Assembly: GCF_000963005.1 (NCBI RefSeq)
Contig: NZ_JZHZ01000007.1
Coordinates: 1,880,848-1,944,847 of the forward strand
Direction: 5' to 3'
Source of the DNA: Xanthomonas sp. GPE 39
GTDB taxonomy: Bacteria; Pseudomonadota; Gammaproteobacteria; Xanthomonadales; Xanthomonadaceae
Length of the DNA: 64,000 nucleotides
Shown here: one piece after another, positions 27,349 to 37,409 of the stretch
Layout of the letters: every line of letters starts with the position of its first letter
How positions within the stretch are numbered: the first letter of the stretch is position 1
The notes under the pieces: generated by a model
What the model was told of the DNA's origin: nothing
The model's database searches: none
What the model saw: the letters and a program-made list of their open reading frames with translations, nothing else
Position numbers and translations under genes: made by a program

Positions 27349-28020
27349 TCAGCCCTTGGCCGCGGCGGTGGCGCTCTGCGCCGCCGGTCGTGCGGATGCC
27401 GCAGGTACGCTGGTACGGCCGTGGCCCTCCAACACGTCGGTCAACGCCGTGGCCTCCTGCTCCATCTCGATGATGTAGCCAGCAATACGATTTTTAAAAT
27501 GACGATGGAAGATTAATGCAGGCACCGCAATGATCATGCCAGTCGCGGTGCACACCAGCGCCTTGCCGATACCACCTGCAAGCTGGTTCACGTCACCGAC
27601 ACCATGGTCGAGGATGCCGAGGAACATCTGGATCATGCCGACCACCGTGCCAAGCAGACCCAACAGTGGTCCGGCCGATGCAACCGTCCCCAAGGCATTG
27701 AGAAAACGTTCCATCCGATGTACGACATGACGGCCTGTATCTTCGATGCGCTCGCGCACGATCTCGCGCGAACGGTGGCGCACATCCAGGCCGGCAGCCA
27801 ACAGCGCGCCTAATGGCGAATTGCGCCGCAACGATTCGATGTGGGTCGGATCGAGCTTGCCACGGGTGGCCCAATTGCGCACTTCCTGACCCAGCCCCGG
27901 CGGCAGAACTTCGCTACGGCGCAGGCTCCAGAACCGCTCCAGGACAATCGCCAGCGCGACCACGCCCAACAGCAGCAATGGCAGCATCGGCCAGCCCCCC
28001 GCCTTGACCAGTTCCAACAC
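27349..28020 (-). CDS. exbB: MotA/TolQ/ExbB proton channel protein
   Basis: A 223-aa three-helix membrane protein beginning MLELVKAGGWPML from a GTG with GGAGGG seven bases upstream. The conserved channel region GPLLGLLGTVVGMI and GIGKALVCTATG are present. A longer frame upstream would run into comEC and lacks a ribosome site. The first 107 bp overlap the 3' end of comEC in another frame, an unusually long overlap. Confidence 0.92.
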   Translation of the reverse strand: MLELVKAGGWPMLPLLLLGVVALAIVLERFWSLRRSEVLPPGLGQEVRNWATRGKLDPTHIESLRRNSPLGALLAAGLDVRHRSREIVRERIEDTGRHVVHRMERFLNALGTVASAGPLLGLLGTVVGMIQMFLGILDHGVGDVNQLAGGIGKALVCTATGMIIAVPALIFHRHFKNRIAGYIIEMEQEATALTDVLEGHGRTSVPAASARPAAQSATAAAKG

Positions 28021-30442
28021 GTCGCATCCCTCCGGCACGTTCGGCCGTTCGTTCACTGGCCGATAGGATAGCAGCCGTCCGCGCTCGCTCCGCCGCATCC
28101 CACAACCGCGCCCGCCATGGCCGCCGCTGGCGCAGTTGCACACCGGCATGCCCAAGCCAGACGCGCAATGCGCCTGCCTGGGCGGTGCACGCGACCTGCG
28201 CACCGGAAGCTTGCCAACGCGCGACCACCTCCGGCCGCGGATGGCCGAAGCGGTTCCCCTCGCCCGCCGAGATCAGCACCAGCCGCGCGCCGGTGGCGGC
28301 GACGAACGCAGGTTGCGATGCCTGCGCGCTGCCATGATGCGGGGCCAGCACCACCTCGGCGTGCAGGTCCTGTGGTGCCTGGCGCAGCAGCCGACGTTCG
28401 ATCACATCGTCGATATCGCCAGTGAGCAGGATCGCGCCATCGTCACTTTCGACGCGGAGCACGCAGCTGGATTCATTGTCGAGATAGGGAAAGCTGGAAG
28501 GCGGATGCAGAAAGCGAAAGCGCACGCCGTCCCACTCCCAGCCGGTTCCCGCAACGCATGGCCGATCCACCCGTACCGGCGCACCGGCCGGTGCCTGCGC
28601 CAAAGCAACCGGCAAAGCAGCGCGGACAGCTTCGAAACCGCCGGCATGATCGTTGTCACCGTGGCTGATCACCACGCGCTGTAACCGCGCCACACCCAGC
28701 GCATGCAGCGCTGGCACCACTGCCCGCTCGCCAGCGTCGTACCCGTCTTTGACCGCCGGACCTGTGTCGTACAGCAGTTGATGCTGCGCGGTACGCACCA
28801 GCACCGATAATCCCTGCCCCACATCGATCATCACCAATTCCACTTCACCGGGTGCTGGCCGCTCCAATGGCGGCCAGAACAACGGCAACCACAACAACGC
28901 CGCCAGCGGCTTGCCCGGCACCGCGCGCGGCAACAACAACCAGAACGCACCAAGGAGTGCCAGCGGCAACGCCCAGTCGCGCGGCTCGGGCAACCACCAC
29001 AGGGCGAAGCGGCTCTCTCCCAGCTTGGTGAACATCGGCCAGGTCAGATCGAAACAAAACGCTGCCGCACGCCACACCCAGATACCCGCCCCGGCGTGCA
29101 GCGCATCAAGCGCAGTCCCGAGCAACGCCAAGGGAACCACGACCAGACTCCACCACGGGATCGCCAACAGGTTGGCTAATGGACCGACCGCCGACGCCTG
29201 GCCGAAGAGCATCGTGCTCAACGGCAACAGGCCGAGCGTGGCAACGCCTTGCGCCGAGAGAAACTCGCGCAACTTGTCGCGCCAACCGCTGCCCGCCTTG
29301 GGCATGCACCAGACCAACCAGGCGACACCGAAGAAACTCAGCCAGAAACCGGCTGACAGCACCGCCAGCGGATCGGCGATCAGCATGACGATTGCCGCCA
29401 ACGCCAGCGCATCGACCACCCGCACCGGACGCCGCCACAGGCGCGCGATCACGACCACCGCGATCATCAACGCGGTGCGGACCGTGGGCAGCGCCATGCC
29501 CGATAGCACGGTGTAACCGGCTGCGCCAAGCATCGCCAGCAAGGCCATCGCCTGGTGCCGTGGCCATGATCGCCCCAGACGCGGCCACAGCCGCCACAGT
29601 CCGCCCGCAAGCAAGGCACAGGCTCCCGCAACCAACCCCACATGGAAGCCGGAAATGGCGATCAGATGGGTCAGCCCTGCCGCGCGCAGGATGCGCCAAT
29701 CGCGCTCATCCAGACGCCGCGTGTCGCCCAACGCCAATGCCTGCACGTAGCGCGCAGATGCGTTCGGCACGGTCGTGGCGATGCGTGCCGACACGCGTTC
29801 GCGCCAGGCATCGATGCCCTGCCCGGGCGCTAATTGCATTGCGGCACGCGGCGCGACGACATAACCGCTGGCGGCGATCCGTTGCGCGAGCGCATATGCC
29901 TCGGCATCGAAACCACCTGGGTTGCTGAGCCCGCGCGGCGCACGCAGGCGCACGCTCAAGCGCCAGTGTGCATCCGCACGCAAGGCGCTACGTGGCCCTG
30001 GCTGGAGCGCACCGAAGTCGTCGTACCAAGCCAGTTGCAGCAGGCGTCCACGCAGCGGTGCCGGTTGTGTCGCATCGGTATCCACGCGGATAAGAAAACG
30101 GGTGCGCCGTGGCTGCGACTGTGGCAAGTCCACCACCTGACCACTGAGGGTGGTCACGCGGTTTTCCCAATCTGAGGGTAACTGCTGCGCCAGTACCCTC
30201 CCCGCGATCAATCCCAGCCAACCAGCACCGACCGCAAACGCGCCCAACCAGCGCCAGCGTGGCGACACGCCAAACAGCAGCAAGCCGCCCAGTAGCGCCG
30301 CCAGCGACAATGGCCATGGGAGCAAACGCGGCAGCCACAGCGCGGCCAGCACGCCGGCAGCGAGACTGACCGCGACGGCAATGCCGAACGGTGCGACCGC
30401 TGCGCGCGGACGCGCCAGAGTGACTGGCAACGTGATGCGCAT
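27914..30442 (-). CDS. comEC: DNA internalization protein ComEC/Rec2
   Basis: An 842-aa inner-membrane channel for single-stranded DNA uptake in natural transformation. The N-terminal helices come first, then the Competence domain with HLIAISGFHVGLVAG, then a metallo-beta-lactamase-like C-terminal domain with DVGQGLSVLV, SHGDNDHAGG and APHHGSAQAS. I chose MRITLPV at 30442 over an in-frame start at 30589 because the leader is Cys/Gly-rich and unlike the family. The C-terminal tail runs 107 bp into exbB, which may reflect a frameshift near the end. Confidence 0.93.
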   Translation of the reverse strand: MRITLPVTLARPRAAVAPFGIAVAVSLAAGVLAALWLPRLLPWPLSLAALLGGLLLFGVSPRWRWLGAFAVGAGWLGLIAGRVLAQQLPSDWENRVTTLSGQVVDLPQSQPRRTRFLIRVDTDATQPAPLRGRLLQLAWYDDFGALQPGPRSALRADAHWRLSVRLRAPRGLSNPGGFDAEAYALAQRIAASGYVVAPRAAMQLAPGQGIDAWRERVSARIATTVPNASARYVQALALGDTRRLDERDWRILRAAGLTHLIAISGFHVGLVAGACALLAGGLWRLWPRLGRSWPRHQAMALLAMLGAAGYTVLSGMALPTVRTALMIAVVVIARLWRRPVRVVDALALAAIVMLIADPLAVLSAGFWLSFFGVAWLVWCMPKAGSGWRDKLREFLSAQGVATLGLLPLSTMLFGQASAVGPLANLLAIPWWSLVVVPLALLGTALDALHAGAGIWVWRAAAFCFDLTWPMFTKLGESRFALWWLPEPRDWALPLALLGAFWLLLPRAVPGKPLAALLWLPLFWPPLERPAPGEVELVMIDVGQGLSVLVRTAQHQLLYDTGPAVKDGYDAGERAVVPALHALGVARLQRVVISHGDNDHAGGFEAVRAALPVALAQAPAGAPVRVDRPCVAGTGWEWDGVRFRFLHPPSSFPYLDNESSCVLRVESDDGAILLTGDIDDVIERRLLRQAPQDLHAEVVLAPHHGSAQASQPAFVAATGARLVLISAGEGNRFGHPRPEVVARWQASGAQVACTAQAGALRVWLGHAGVQLRQRRPWRARLWDAAERARTAAILSASERTAERAGGMRRVGTGQGGGLADAAIAAVGRGRAGDCPGAVLEPAP

Positions 30443-30720
30443 GAACTGAAGACAACCCGGCATGCGACCGGCCCTCCCTGGCATGGATCCGGACACCAGT
30501 GCGGATGCCTCGCCAGTACACGCCGCATCGATGCCAGGCTCAGCCTCGCACAGCGGGCACAGCTTCCCTATCGGATAAACACCTCGCAAGGCATCGGAGT
30601 TTGCCTATCGCCGCATGCACGCCGCCGCACACACGACAACGCGTCTGCACGATGCACACGCCGCCAAGACAGCGCAGACGCATCACGCCGCACGCGATAC
30701 CGCAACATCGCGATGACGCA

Positions 30721-31470
30721 TCAGACCTCGGCAGGCGCCAGTTCGCGCAACTTGCCCTGGTGCAGTTCCAATACCCGGTCAAGCTTGCGCGCCAGACTGC
30801 GATCATGCGTGACCAACACCAGGCTGGTGCCGTGTGCACGATTGAGTTCCAGCATCAGTGCGAAGACGTTGGCGGCGGTCTTATCGTCGAGATTGCCGGT
30901 GGGTTCGTCGCCAAGCACGCAGGCCGGGCGGTTGACCAGGGCGCGTGCCACAGCGGCACGCTGGCGTTCGCCACCGGACAATTCGCCCGGCTTGTGTTCC
31001 AAGCGATGACCAAGGCCAACCGATTCCAGCAAGGCGCGCGCGCGCGCATCGGCGTCGTGCATCGGCGCCCCACTCAGCAGCACCGGCATCATCACGTTTT
31101 CCAACGCGGTGAATTCGGGTAGCAAATGATGAAACTGGTAGACGAACCCAAGCGAGCGATTGCGCAGTTGCCCACGTGCCGCGTCGGTCAGCGCCGACAT
31201 GCGCTGACCGGCGACGTAGACCTCGCCGGAGGTGGGGACGTCCAGGCCTCCCAACAGATGCAGCAAAGTACTTTTGCCTGCACCGGAGGCGCCGACAATG
31301 GCTACGGTCTCGCCCGGGGCCACGCTCAGGTCCAGTCCGTCGAACACCGGCGTGCGCATCTTGCCTTCGGCGTAGGTCTTGGCCAACGCTTCGGCACGAA
31401 CGGCCGCCCCGTCCAACGGCGACACCGACGGTTGAGAATTTCCCATCGGCGATTGCGGTTGCTTATTCAT
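30721..31470 (-). CDS. lolD: Lipoprotein-releasing system ATPase LolD
   Basis: A 249-aa ABC ATPase with Walker [10 protein letters not shown] (about residues 60-68), LLHLLGGLD just after, signature [15 protein letters not shown] and a typical LolD H-loop THDRSLA. With the upstream permease it releases outer-membrane lipoproteins to LolA. It overlaps the permease gene by 8 bp. Confidence 0.94.
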   Translation of the reverse strand: MNKQPQSPMGNSQPSVSPLDGAAVRAEALAKTYAEGKMRTPVFDGLDLSVAPGETVAIVGASGAGKSTLLHLLGGLDVPTSGEVYVAGQRMSALTDAARGQLRNRSLGFVYQFHHLLPEFTALENVMMPVLLSGAPMHDADARARALLESVGLGHRLEHKPGELSGGERQRAAVARALVNRPACVLGDEPTGNLDDKTAANVFALMLELNRAHGTSLVLVTHDRSLARKLDRVLELHQGKLRELAPAEV

Positions 31471-32707
31471 AGCGCAGCGCCTCCGCTGGTTGCGTGCGGG
31501 CCGCGCGCCATGCCGGATACAACGTGGCCAGGAAACTCATCAACAACGCCACAACGGTGATCACCACCACATCGTGCGGCTGCATGTCGGTCGGCAACCC
31601 GGTGATGTAGTACACATCCTCGGGCAGGAGTTTGATATTGAACACCGCTTCGATGCCCGCCAGGATCCGTTCCAGGTTCAAGGTCAGCACGATGCCACCG
31701 ATCACACCGGCGACGGTACCGATCACGCCGATCAACGTGCCCTGCACCATGAATACCTGCATCACCCCGCCAGGACTCAACCCAAGCGTGCGCAGAATCG
31801 CGATGTCGGCCTGCTTGTCGGTCACCAGCATCACCTGCGAGGACACCAGGTTGAACGCCCCCATCGCGATGATTAGCGACAGCAGGATGCCCATGACGGT
31901 CTTTTCCATCTTCAGTGACTGATAGAGGTTGGCGTTCTCGCGGGTCCAATCGCTGACCATGTATGGCCCACGTAGCTTCAACGCCAGATCGCGGGCCACG
32001 TTCCAGGCCAAGTCCATATCGTGCAATTTCAACCGCACGCCCGTCACGCCGTCGCCCATGCGCAACACTCGCTGCAAATCCGTCATGTTGGTCACCGCCA
32101 GACCACGGTCGACCTCGTTGTAGCCTGCCTCGAAGATACCGCTGACGGTGAAGCGCTTGTAACGCGGCACCATGCCCATCGGGCTGGCCTGCGGCTCACC
32201 GAGCATCACCACGACCTTGTCGCCCACGGCCACGCCCAACCACAACGCCAATTCCTGGCCGAGTACGATGTTGTAGGAACCGGGAGTCAAGCTGTCGACC
32301 GACCCCTGCTTCATCTTTTTCGCCAGTACCGAGACCTTGGCTTCCTCCGCAGGCACAATGCCGCGCACGATCGCCGGCTGGTTGCGCACACCGGTCAACA
32401 GCGCCTCTTCCTCGACATAGGGCGCGGCACCGGCCACACGCTGGTCGTGCATCGCAACGTCCACCGCGTGCTGCCAGTCCTGCATCGGCGCGCCCTGCGC
32501 GCTGACCGTGGCATGCGCGGCCATCTGCAGCAGACGGTCGCGGATCTCCTTCTGGAAACCGCTCATCACCGCCAGCGTGGTGATCAACACGGTCACGCCC
32601 AGCGCGATGCCGAGGATCGAGGCCATGGAGATGAAGGAAATGAAATTATTGCGACGTTTGGCGCGCAGATAGCGCAGGCCGATGGCCACGGGTAAAGGTT
32701 TGAACAT
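31463..32707 (-). CDS. lolC: Lipoprotein-releasing ABC permease LolC/LolE
   Basis: A 414-aa inner-membrane permease with an N-terminal helix (about residues 25-47), a large periplasmic domain and three C-terminal FtsX-type helices. The N-terminal [18 protein letters not shown] matches LolC/E. A single LolC/E-type permease is present with lolD, so the transporter may be a homodimer (LolF-like) or a second permease may lie elsewhere. Confidence 0.93.
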   Translation of the reverse strand: MFKPLPVAIGLRYLRAKRRNNFISFISMASILGIALGVTVLITTLAVMSGFQKEIRDRLLQMAAHATVSAQGAPMQDWQHAVDVAMHDQRVAGAAPYVEEEALLTGVRNQPAIVRGIVPAEEAKVSVLAKKMKQGSVDSLTPGSYNIVLGQELALWLGVAVGDKVVVMLGEPQASPMGMVPRYKRFTVSGIFEAGYNEVDRGLAVTNMTDLQRVLRMGDGVTGVRLKLHDMDLAWNVARDLALKLRGPYMVSDWTRENANLYQSLKMEKTVMGILLSLIIAMGAFNLVSSQVMLVTDKQADIAILRTLGLSPGGVMQVFMVQGTLIGVIGTVAGVIGGIVLTLNLERILAGIEAVFNIKLLPEDVYYITGLPTDMQPHDVVVITVVALLMSFLATLYPAWRAARTQPAEALRYE

Positions 32708-32742
32708 GCGCAGCCACCATCCAGGAAGCGCTATGGTGCCAT

Positions 32743-33177
32743 TTACGGAGGCGCAGACGAAGCGGCATGGGCCTGTGCGGCCAGACGCAGTTCACGTCGT
32801 GCCGGCGCCGGCAACGTATCGGGCCACCACACCAGATGCCGCCGTCGCCCTTGCGCATCGCGCCAGCGCACGAATGCCAATGGCCCGCGCCAATGGACTT
32901 GCAACGCGGCGACCGGCACGCCGTCCACGGTGGCAGTGCCAGGCCCAGCAGGGATCAGCACGATGCAAGGAAGACGCACGGCTTCGCTGCGCAATAGCAA
33001 CAGCGCATACAGCAAGGCGAGCAGTGCCACCGGCCACGCCACGCCGCGCGGCAGGTCAGAACCGAGGATGGACAGCGGTGCCAAAACCCCCAGCAAGCTC
33101 AGCGCGGCCAGCAGCCAGCGCGAGGGACGCCACTCAAGCCGGCATGGCGCGGATGGTGGCGATGAGATCGGCGGCAT
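32743..33177 (-). CDS. YgfX/CptA-like membrane protein
   Basis: A 144-aa protein starting MPPISSPP, with [10 protein letters not shown] just before two membrane helices (about residues 24-60) and a soluble C-terminal half. Position directly after sdhE, and the EWRPSR entry motif, match YgfX (CptA), whose gene is paired with sdhE in many gammaproteobacteria. It overlaps sdhE by 44 bp if this start is right. The role of YgfX is debated (toxin-like cytoskeleton effects, or a flavinylation-linked membrane protein). Confidence 0.7.
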   Translation of the reverse strand: MPPISSPPSAPCRLEWRPSRWLLAALSLLGVLAPLSILGSDLPRGVAWPVALLALLYALLLLRSEAVRLPCIVLIPAGPGTATVDGVPVAALQVHWRGPLAFVRWRDAQGRRRHLVWWPDTLPAPARRELRLAAQAHAASSAPP

Positions 33178-33382
33178 GCGCATCGGGACAAGCCTCATAC
33201 CCCATGAACCAGCGCCATAATTTATCGTCCTCGCAATCGAGCAGCGATAGGAAAACCCCGCGTTCGACTGTCGGCGCCTGTGCCCAGCGCTGATCAAGGT
33301 AACGGCCGAACAGTTGGTCCAGCTCGCGCATGCCGCGCCGGCAGCGCCAACGCAGCTTTTTCAGTTCGGTGGTGTCGTCCAT
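33134..33382 (-). CDS. sdhE: FAD assembly factor SdhE
   Basis: An 82-aa helical protein that promotes covalent flavin attachment to SdhA. The RGMRELD motif (residues 16-22) carries the essential RGxxE. The [10 protein letters not shown] segment is also family-typical. The start MDDTTELKK gives the normal length. It lies after sdhB in the sdh operon, so the assembly factor is made with its client. Confidence 0.93.
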   Translation of the reverse strand: MDDTTELKKLRWRCRRGMRELDQLFGRYLDQRWAQAPTVERGVFLSLLDCEDDKLWRWFMGYEACPDAHAADLIATIRAMPA

Positions 33383-33515
33383 CGTATCGACCCTTGCCTG
33401 GTGACGACGCGCCACAGCGGTCGCCGAAACAAACGCGGCACCGAATCGCAGAGTCGGCGCCGCGTGGTCGGCGGGCAAACCCGCCGCAGTGAAACGGCTC
33501 ACCGAGCCGATCCGA

Positions 33516-34298
33516 TCAGGCGCGGCGCGCCATCATCAATTTCTTGATTTCGGCAATCGCCAGCGCTGGGTTCAGCCCCTTCGGGCAGGTCCGCGCGCAG
33601 TTCATGATGGTATGGCAGCGATACAGCTTGAACGGGTCTTCCAGATCATCCAGGCGCGCACCGGTGTCCTCGTCACGCGAATCGATGATCCAGCGGTAGG
33701 CCTGCAGCAGGATGGCCGGCCCCAGGTAGCGCTCGCCGTTCCACCAGTAGCTCGGGCAACTGGTCGAGCAGCAGGCGCATAGGATGCACTCGTACAGGCC
33801 ATCGAGCTTCTTGCGATCCTCCGGCGACTGCAGCCGCTCGCGATCCGGCGGCGGCGGGGTCTGGGTGCGGATCCATGGCTTGATCGAAGCATACTGGGCG
33901 TAGAAGTGGGTCAGGTCGGGGACCAGATCCTTGACCACGCTCATGTGCGGCAGCGGGTAGATCGGCACTTCCCGCTTGCCGCAATCGGCAATCGCCTTGG
34001 TGCAGGCCAGCGTATTGGTGCCGTCGATATTCATCGCGCACGAACCACAGATCCCCTCGCGGCAGGAGCGGCGGAAGGTCAGGGTTGGGTCGATCTCGTT
34101 TTTGATCTTGATCAGCGCATCCAGAACCATCGGACCGCACGCGTCCAAATCCACATCGTAGGTGTCGGTACGCGGATTGCTGTCGTCGTCCGGATTCCAG
34201 CGGTAGACCTTGAAGGTACGCACATTCTTCGCGCCCTTGGCGGGATAGTGCTTGCCTTTGCCGATCTTGGAATTCTTGGGGAGGCTGAACTCTGCCAT
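33516..34298 (-). CDS. sdhB: Succinate dehydrogenase iron-sulfur subunit
   Basis: A 260-aa electron-transfer subunit. The [2Fe-2S] ligands are in [12 protein letters not shown] (about residues 60-71), and the [4Fe-4S] and [3Fe-4S] ligands in [17 protein letters not shown] and [17 protein letters not shown]. It passes electrons from SdhA to the quinone site. Sixteen bases separate it from the small membrane protein gene upstream. Confidence 0.97.
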   Translation of the reverse strand: MAEFSLPKNSKIGKGKHYPAKGAKNVRTFKVYRWNPDDDSNPRTDTYDVDLDACGPMVLDALIKIKNEIDPTLTFRRSCREGICGSCAMNIDGTNTLACTKAIADCGKREVPIYPLPHMSVVKDLVPDLTHFYAQYASIKPWIRTQTPPPPDRERLQSPEDRKKLDGLYECILCACCSTSCPSYWWNGERYLGPAILLQAYRWIIDSRDEDTGARLDDLEDPFKLYRCHTIMNCARTCPKGLNPALAIAEIKKLMMARRA

Positions 34299-34314
34299 GG
34301 CTGTTCTCGTTGGC

Positions 34315-34512
34315 TCAGGCTTGCGTGCGCGGGAAGGAGATCCGCAGCGAACGCATGTTTAGGAAAAAAATGTCACTGACAATCGAGAGAGTGGCGCAGA
34401 CCAAGGTCCTCCCCCCTCTCTCGACACCCAGCATCGACCGTTCGAACAGGACGCGCAATGCCAACAGCAGCCCAAGCGCGATCACGGTCAGCGAGAGCAT
34501 GTTGGATTGCAT
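34315..34512 (-). CDS. Small single-helix membrane protein in the sdh operon
   Basis: A 65-aa protein with one membrane helix (about residues 6-23, [18 protein letters not shown]) and a basic C-terminal tail. It sits between sdhA and sdhB with 19- and 16-bp gaps. The position suggests a complex II accessory subunit or a simple operon passenger. No family recognised. Confidence 0.6.
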   Translation of the reverse strand: MQSNMLSLTVIALGLLLALRVLFERSMLGVERGGRTLVCATLSIVSDIFFLNMRSLRISFPRTQA

Positions 34513-34531
34513 CGCCGATCCTGCCCTGGGA

Positions 34532-36322
34532 TCAATACACGCGCGGCTTCGGCGGCACCACGTCCACGTCATTGCTGAGCGTGTACATGTGCACCGGGCG
34601 ATAGTCGAAGCTGCACTGGCCCTTGTCGTCGACGGTGACCAAGGTGTGTTTCTGCCAGTTGGCGTCGTCGCGTTCCGGGAAATCCTCGTGCGCGTGCGCG
34701 CCGCGGCTTTCCTTGCGTTGTTCGGCCGAGTTGATCGTCGCCACCGCGTTGAGCAGCAGGTTGTTCAATTCGTAGGTCTCGATCAGATCGGAATTCCACA
34801 CCAGCGAGCGATCGGACACTTTCACATCCTCGAAGCTGGCGAAGATCTCCGCCATCTTGTCCACGCCTTCCTTCAGCGTCTTGCTGGTACGGAACACCGC
34901 AGCATCGGACTGCATGGTGCGCTGCATTTTGTCGCGAATCACCGAGGTCGGGGTGCTGCCGTTGGCGTGGCGCAGCTTGTCGAGCATGCTCAATGCCTTG
35001 TCGCAGGCGTCGCCCGGCAGATCCTTGTGCGGCGCATCGGTCTTGATCGTTTGGGCACAGCGGTTGGCCACCGCGCGTCCGAATACCACCAGATCCAGCA
35101 ACGAGTTGGACCCAAGACGATTGGCGCCATGCACCGACACACAGGCCGCCTCGCCGATGGCGTAGAGACCGGGCACCACCGCATCCGGGTTGTCACCGTC
35201 TTTGCGCACCACTTCGCCGTGATAGTTGGTGGGGATGCCGCCCATGTTGTAGTGCACGGTCGGCAGCACCGGAATCGGTTGTTTATGCACATCGACACCG
35301 GCGAAGATGCGCGCACTCTCGGCGATGCCGGGCAATTTCTCGTCGATCACGCCTGGCCCCAGGTGAGTCAGGTCGAGCAGAATGTGATCCTTGTGTTCGC
35401 CGACACCGCGACCTTCGCGGATCTCGATGGTCATCGAACGCGACACCACATCGCGCGAGGCCAGATCCTTGTAGTGCGGGGCATAGCGCTCCATGAAACG
35501 CTCGCCGCTGCTGTTGCGCAGAATGCCGCCTTCGCCGCGCACGCCCTCGGTGATCAGGCAGCCGGCGCCATAGATGCCGGTTGGATGAAACTGCACGAAC
35601 TCCATGTCCTGCATCGGCAGGCCAGCACGCATCACCAGGCCACCGCCGTCACCGGTGCACGTGTGCGCCGAAGTGGCGCTGAAGTAGGCACGACCGTAGC
35701 CGCCGGTGGCCAGCACCACGCCATGGGCGCGGAACAGGTGCAGCGATCCTTCGGCCATATCCAGGGCCAGCACGCCACGACACACACCCTCTTGGTCGAA
35801 GATCAGGTCGAGCGCGAAGTACTCGACCATGAAGCGTGCGTTGTGCGCCAGCGACTGTTGGTACAGGGTGTGCAACATGGCATGGCCGGTGCGGTCAGCG
35901 GCGGCGCAGGTGCGCTGCGCCGACGGGCCTTCGCCGTATTTGGTGGTCATGCCGCCGAACGGGCGTTGATAGATCTTGCCGTCCTCGGTACGGCTGAACG
36001 GCACGCCGTAGTGTTCGAGCTCGATAATCGCCGGGATCGCCTCGCGGCACATGTATTCGATGGCGTCCTGGTCGCCCAGCCAGTCCGACCCCTTGATGGT
36101 GTCGTAGAAGTGGTAACGCCAGTCGTCCTCGCCCATGTTGCCGAGCGCGGCGGAGATACCGCCCTGCGCGGCCACGGTATGCGAGCGGGTCGGGAAGACC
36201 TTGGTCAGGCAGACCGTCTGCAGACCCTTCTGGGCCAGGCCGAAGGTCGCACGCAAGCCAGCGCCGCCGGCGCCGACGACGACCATGTCGTACTTGTGTT
36301 CGGTGATCTTGTAAGCGGACAT
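34532..36322 (-). CDS. sdhA: Succinate dehydrogenase flavoprotein subunit
   Basis: A 596-aa catalytic subunit starting [12 protein letters not shown]. The dinucleotide motif [11 protein letters not shown] is near residue 15, and [10 protein letters not shown] holds the His that links FAD covalently. HPTGIYGAG and the active-site Arg in the RGEGG and HGANRLGSN regions are present. Upstream in-frame sequence belongs to the sdhD region, so the longer frame was rejected. Confidence 0.97.
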   Translation of the reverse strand: MSAYKITEHKYDMVVVGAGGAGLRATFGLAQKGLQTVCLTKVFPTRSHTVAAQGGISAALGNMGEDDWRYHFYDTIKGSDWLGDQDAIEYMCREAIPAIIELEHYGVPFSRTEDGKIYQRPFGGMTTKYGEGPSAQRTCAAADRTGHAMLHTLYQQSLAHNARFMVEYFALDLIFDQEGVCRGVLALDMAEGSLHLFRAHGVVLATGGYGRAYFSATSAHTCTGDGGGLVMRAGLPMQDMEFVQFHPTGIYGAGCLITEGVRGEGGILRNSSGERFMERYAPHYKDLASRDVVSRSMTIEIREGRGVGEHKDHILLDLTHLGPGVIDEKLPGIAESARIFAGVDVHKQPIPVLPTVHYNMGGIPTNYHGEVVRKDGDNPDAVVPGLYAIGEAACVSVHGANRLGSNSLLDLVVFGRAVANRCAQTIKTDAPHKDLPGDACDKALSMLDKLRHANGSTPTSVIRDKMQRTMQSDAAVFRTSKTLKEGVDKMAEIFASFEDVKVSDRSLVWNSDLIETYELNNLLLNAVATINSAEQRKESRGAHAHEDFPERDDANWQKHTLVTVDDKGQCSFDYRPVHMYTLSNDVDVVPPKPRVY

Positions 36323-36351
36323 CGAGTCTGAATTCCTGTTACGGGCGCCGA

Positions 36352-36738
36352 TCAGGCGCTGCCCAGCGCAATGCGGGCGACCGCGAATACACCGACGATT
36401 GCGCCGAGCACGGCGATGAACTTCACCATGGTCTGCAGCGCCACGGCCAGCAGCGAGTTGTGCACGTAGTCTTCGACAATCACCTGCAATCCGATCTGCG
36501 CATGCCAGAACATCGCGATCAGGAAACCAACCAGCAGCATGGCATTCCATGGTTTGGCGACCGCCTGGGTCGCGGTGACATAGTCGGCACCGAGCAGGCC
36601 CAGCACGAACGTCAGGAACCAGATGGTCAGGCCGACCAGGGCGGTGGCAGTGAGTCGTTGCAACACGAAGTGTTCGGTGCCGGACTTGGCCGCGCCCAGG
36701 CCGCGCACGTTCTTCAGTGGGGTACGGTAGCGACTCAT
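36352..36738 (-). CDS. sdhD: Succinate dehydrogenase membrane anchor SdhD
   Basis: A 128-aa anchor with three membrane helices. It opens [19 protein letters not shown], typical of SdhD, and [14 protein letters not shown] contains the haem/quinone-side His and Tyr. It overlaps sdhC by 4 bp. Confidence 0.94.
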   Translation of the reverse strand: MSRYRTPLKNVRGLGAAKSGTEHFVLQRLTATALVGLTIWFLTFVLGLLGADYVTATQAVAKPWNAMLLVGFLIAMFWHAQIGLQVIVEDYVHNSLLAVALQTMVKFIAVLGAIVGVFAVARIALGSA

Positions 36739-37127
36739 GCGGCAGCTCCGGTGAGGACGTCCACCCAGATCAGCGCCACGATGACCAGACTGCCGATCAC
36801 CGACAGCCAGCTACTGCGCACAAACGCAGGAATACTGAAGCCGTGACCGAAGTCCTGCACGATGTGACGCAGGCCGTTGCACAGGTGGTAGGCGAACGCC
36901 CAACTCCAGGCGAACAGGAACACTTGGCCGTACCAGGTGCCCGCCATTGCACGGAAGCAGTCCCAGGAGGCCTGCCCGCGCATCAGCACCAACAGCGCGG
37001 CGACGATGACCAAAGCACCGAGCGCCAGCACGACGCCGGTAGCGCGGTGCAAGATGGACGTGACCATCTGGATCTGCCAACGATAGACCTGCAGATGGGG
37101 AGAGAGGGGACGTTCACGGGTCGCCAT
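36735..37127 (-). CDS. sdhC: Succinate dehydrogenase cytochrome b556 subunit
   Basis: A 130-aa anchor with three membrane helices. The N-terminal [12 protein letters not shown] and SILHRATG form the quinone-site signature, and the haem-ligand His is in [12 protein letters not shown]. It follows sdhAF4 and overlaps sdhD. Confidence 0.95.
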   Translation of the reverse strand: MATRERPLSPHLQVYRWQIQMVTSILHRATGVVLALGALVIVAALLVLMRGQASWDCFRAMAGTWYGQVFLFAWSWAFAYHLCNGLRHIVQDFGHGFSIPAFVRSSWLSVIGSLVIVALIWVDVLTGAAA

Positions 37128-37188
37128 GCGCTTGGCTCGTTATCTCGGCTGGGCGGCGTGCTTAAGGCCGCGTTGGCTCACATACTGC

Positions 37189-37359
37189 TCAGAAATCGAT
37201 GCAGCGTCCGTTTTTCTCCCAGTCGCCGTAGCGCGTCGGCTCAAGGCCGCCGCGTCCGCCGATCTCCTTCGGCGCAGGCGCCGGACGCGGAGGTGTCTCC
37301 TCGGCAGGCCGCTGCGTTTTGGGATCGGACTCGGGTATGGGGGTTGGTTGGCCTATCAT
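37189..37359 (-). CDS. Succinate dehydrogenase assembly factor 4 (DUF1674)
   Basis: A 56-aa protein: a Pro/Glu-rich N-terminal half, then the DUF1674/SdhAF4 core GGLEPTRYGDWEKNGRCIDF at the C-terminus. SdhAF4 binds free flavinylated SdhA and protects it until it joins SdhB. As first gene of the sdh operon here, it pairs with sdhE at the operon's end, so both SdhA maturation factors are encoded with their client. Start MIGQPTPIP at 37359, just below a good promoter. Confidence 0.88.
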   Translation of the reverse strand: MIGQPTPIPESDPKTQRPAEETPPRPAPAPKEIGGRGGLEPTRYGDWEKNGRCIDF

Positions 37360-37379
37360 AAGGGTCTCACAACAACTCA

Positions 37380-37409
37380 ATTTTAGTCCTCCACTCTCGT
37401 GCCTGACAA
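37380..37409 (-). promoter_or_regulatory. Candidate promoter of the sdh operon
   Basis: On the minus strand, TTGTCA (37409-37404) and TAAAAT (37385-37380) are spaced by 18 bp, about 21 bp before the sdhAF4 ATG. The -35 lies inside the first codons of the divergent ygfZ gene, so the two genes share an overlapping control region. Confidence 0.65.

Noticed and set aside
34310-36331. 673-codon plus-strand frame opposite sdhA
   Set aside because: Antisense shadow of sdhA, whose identity is certain.
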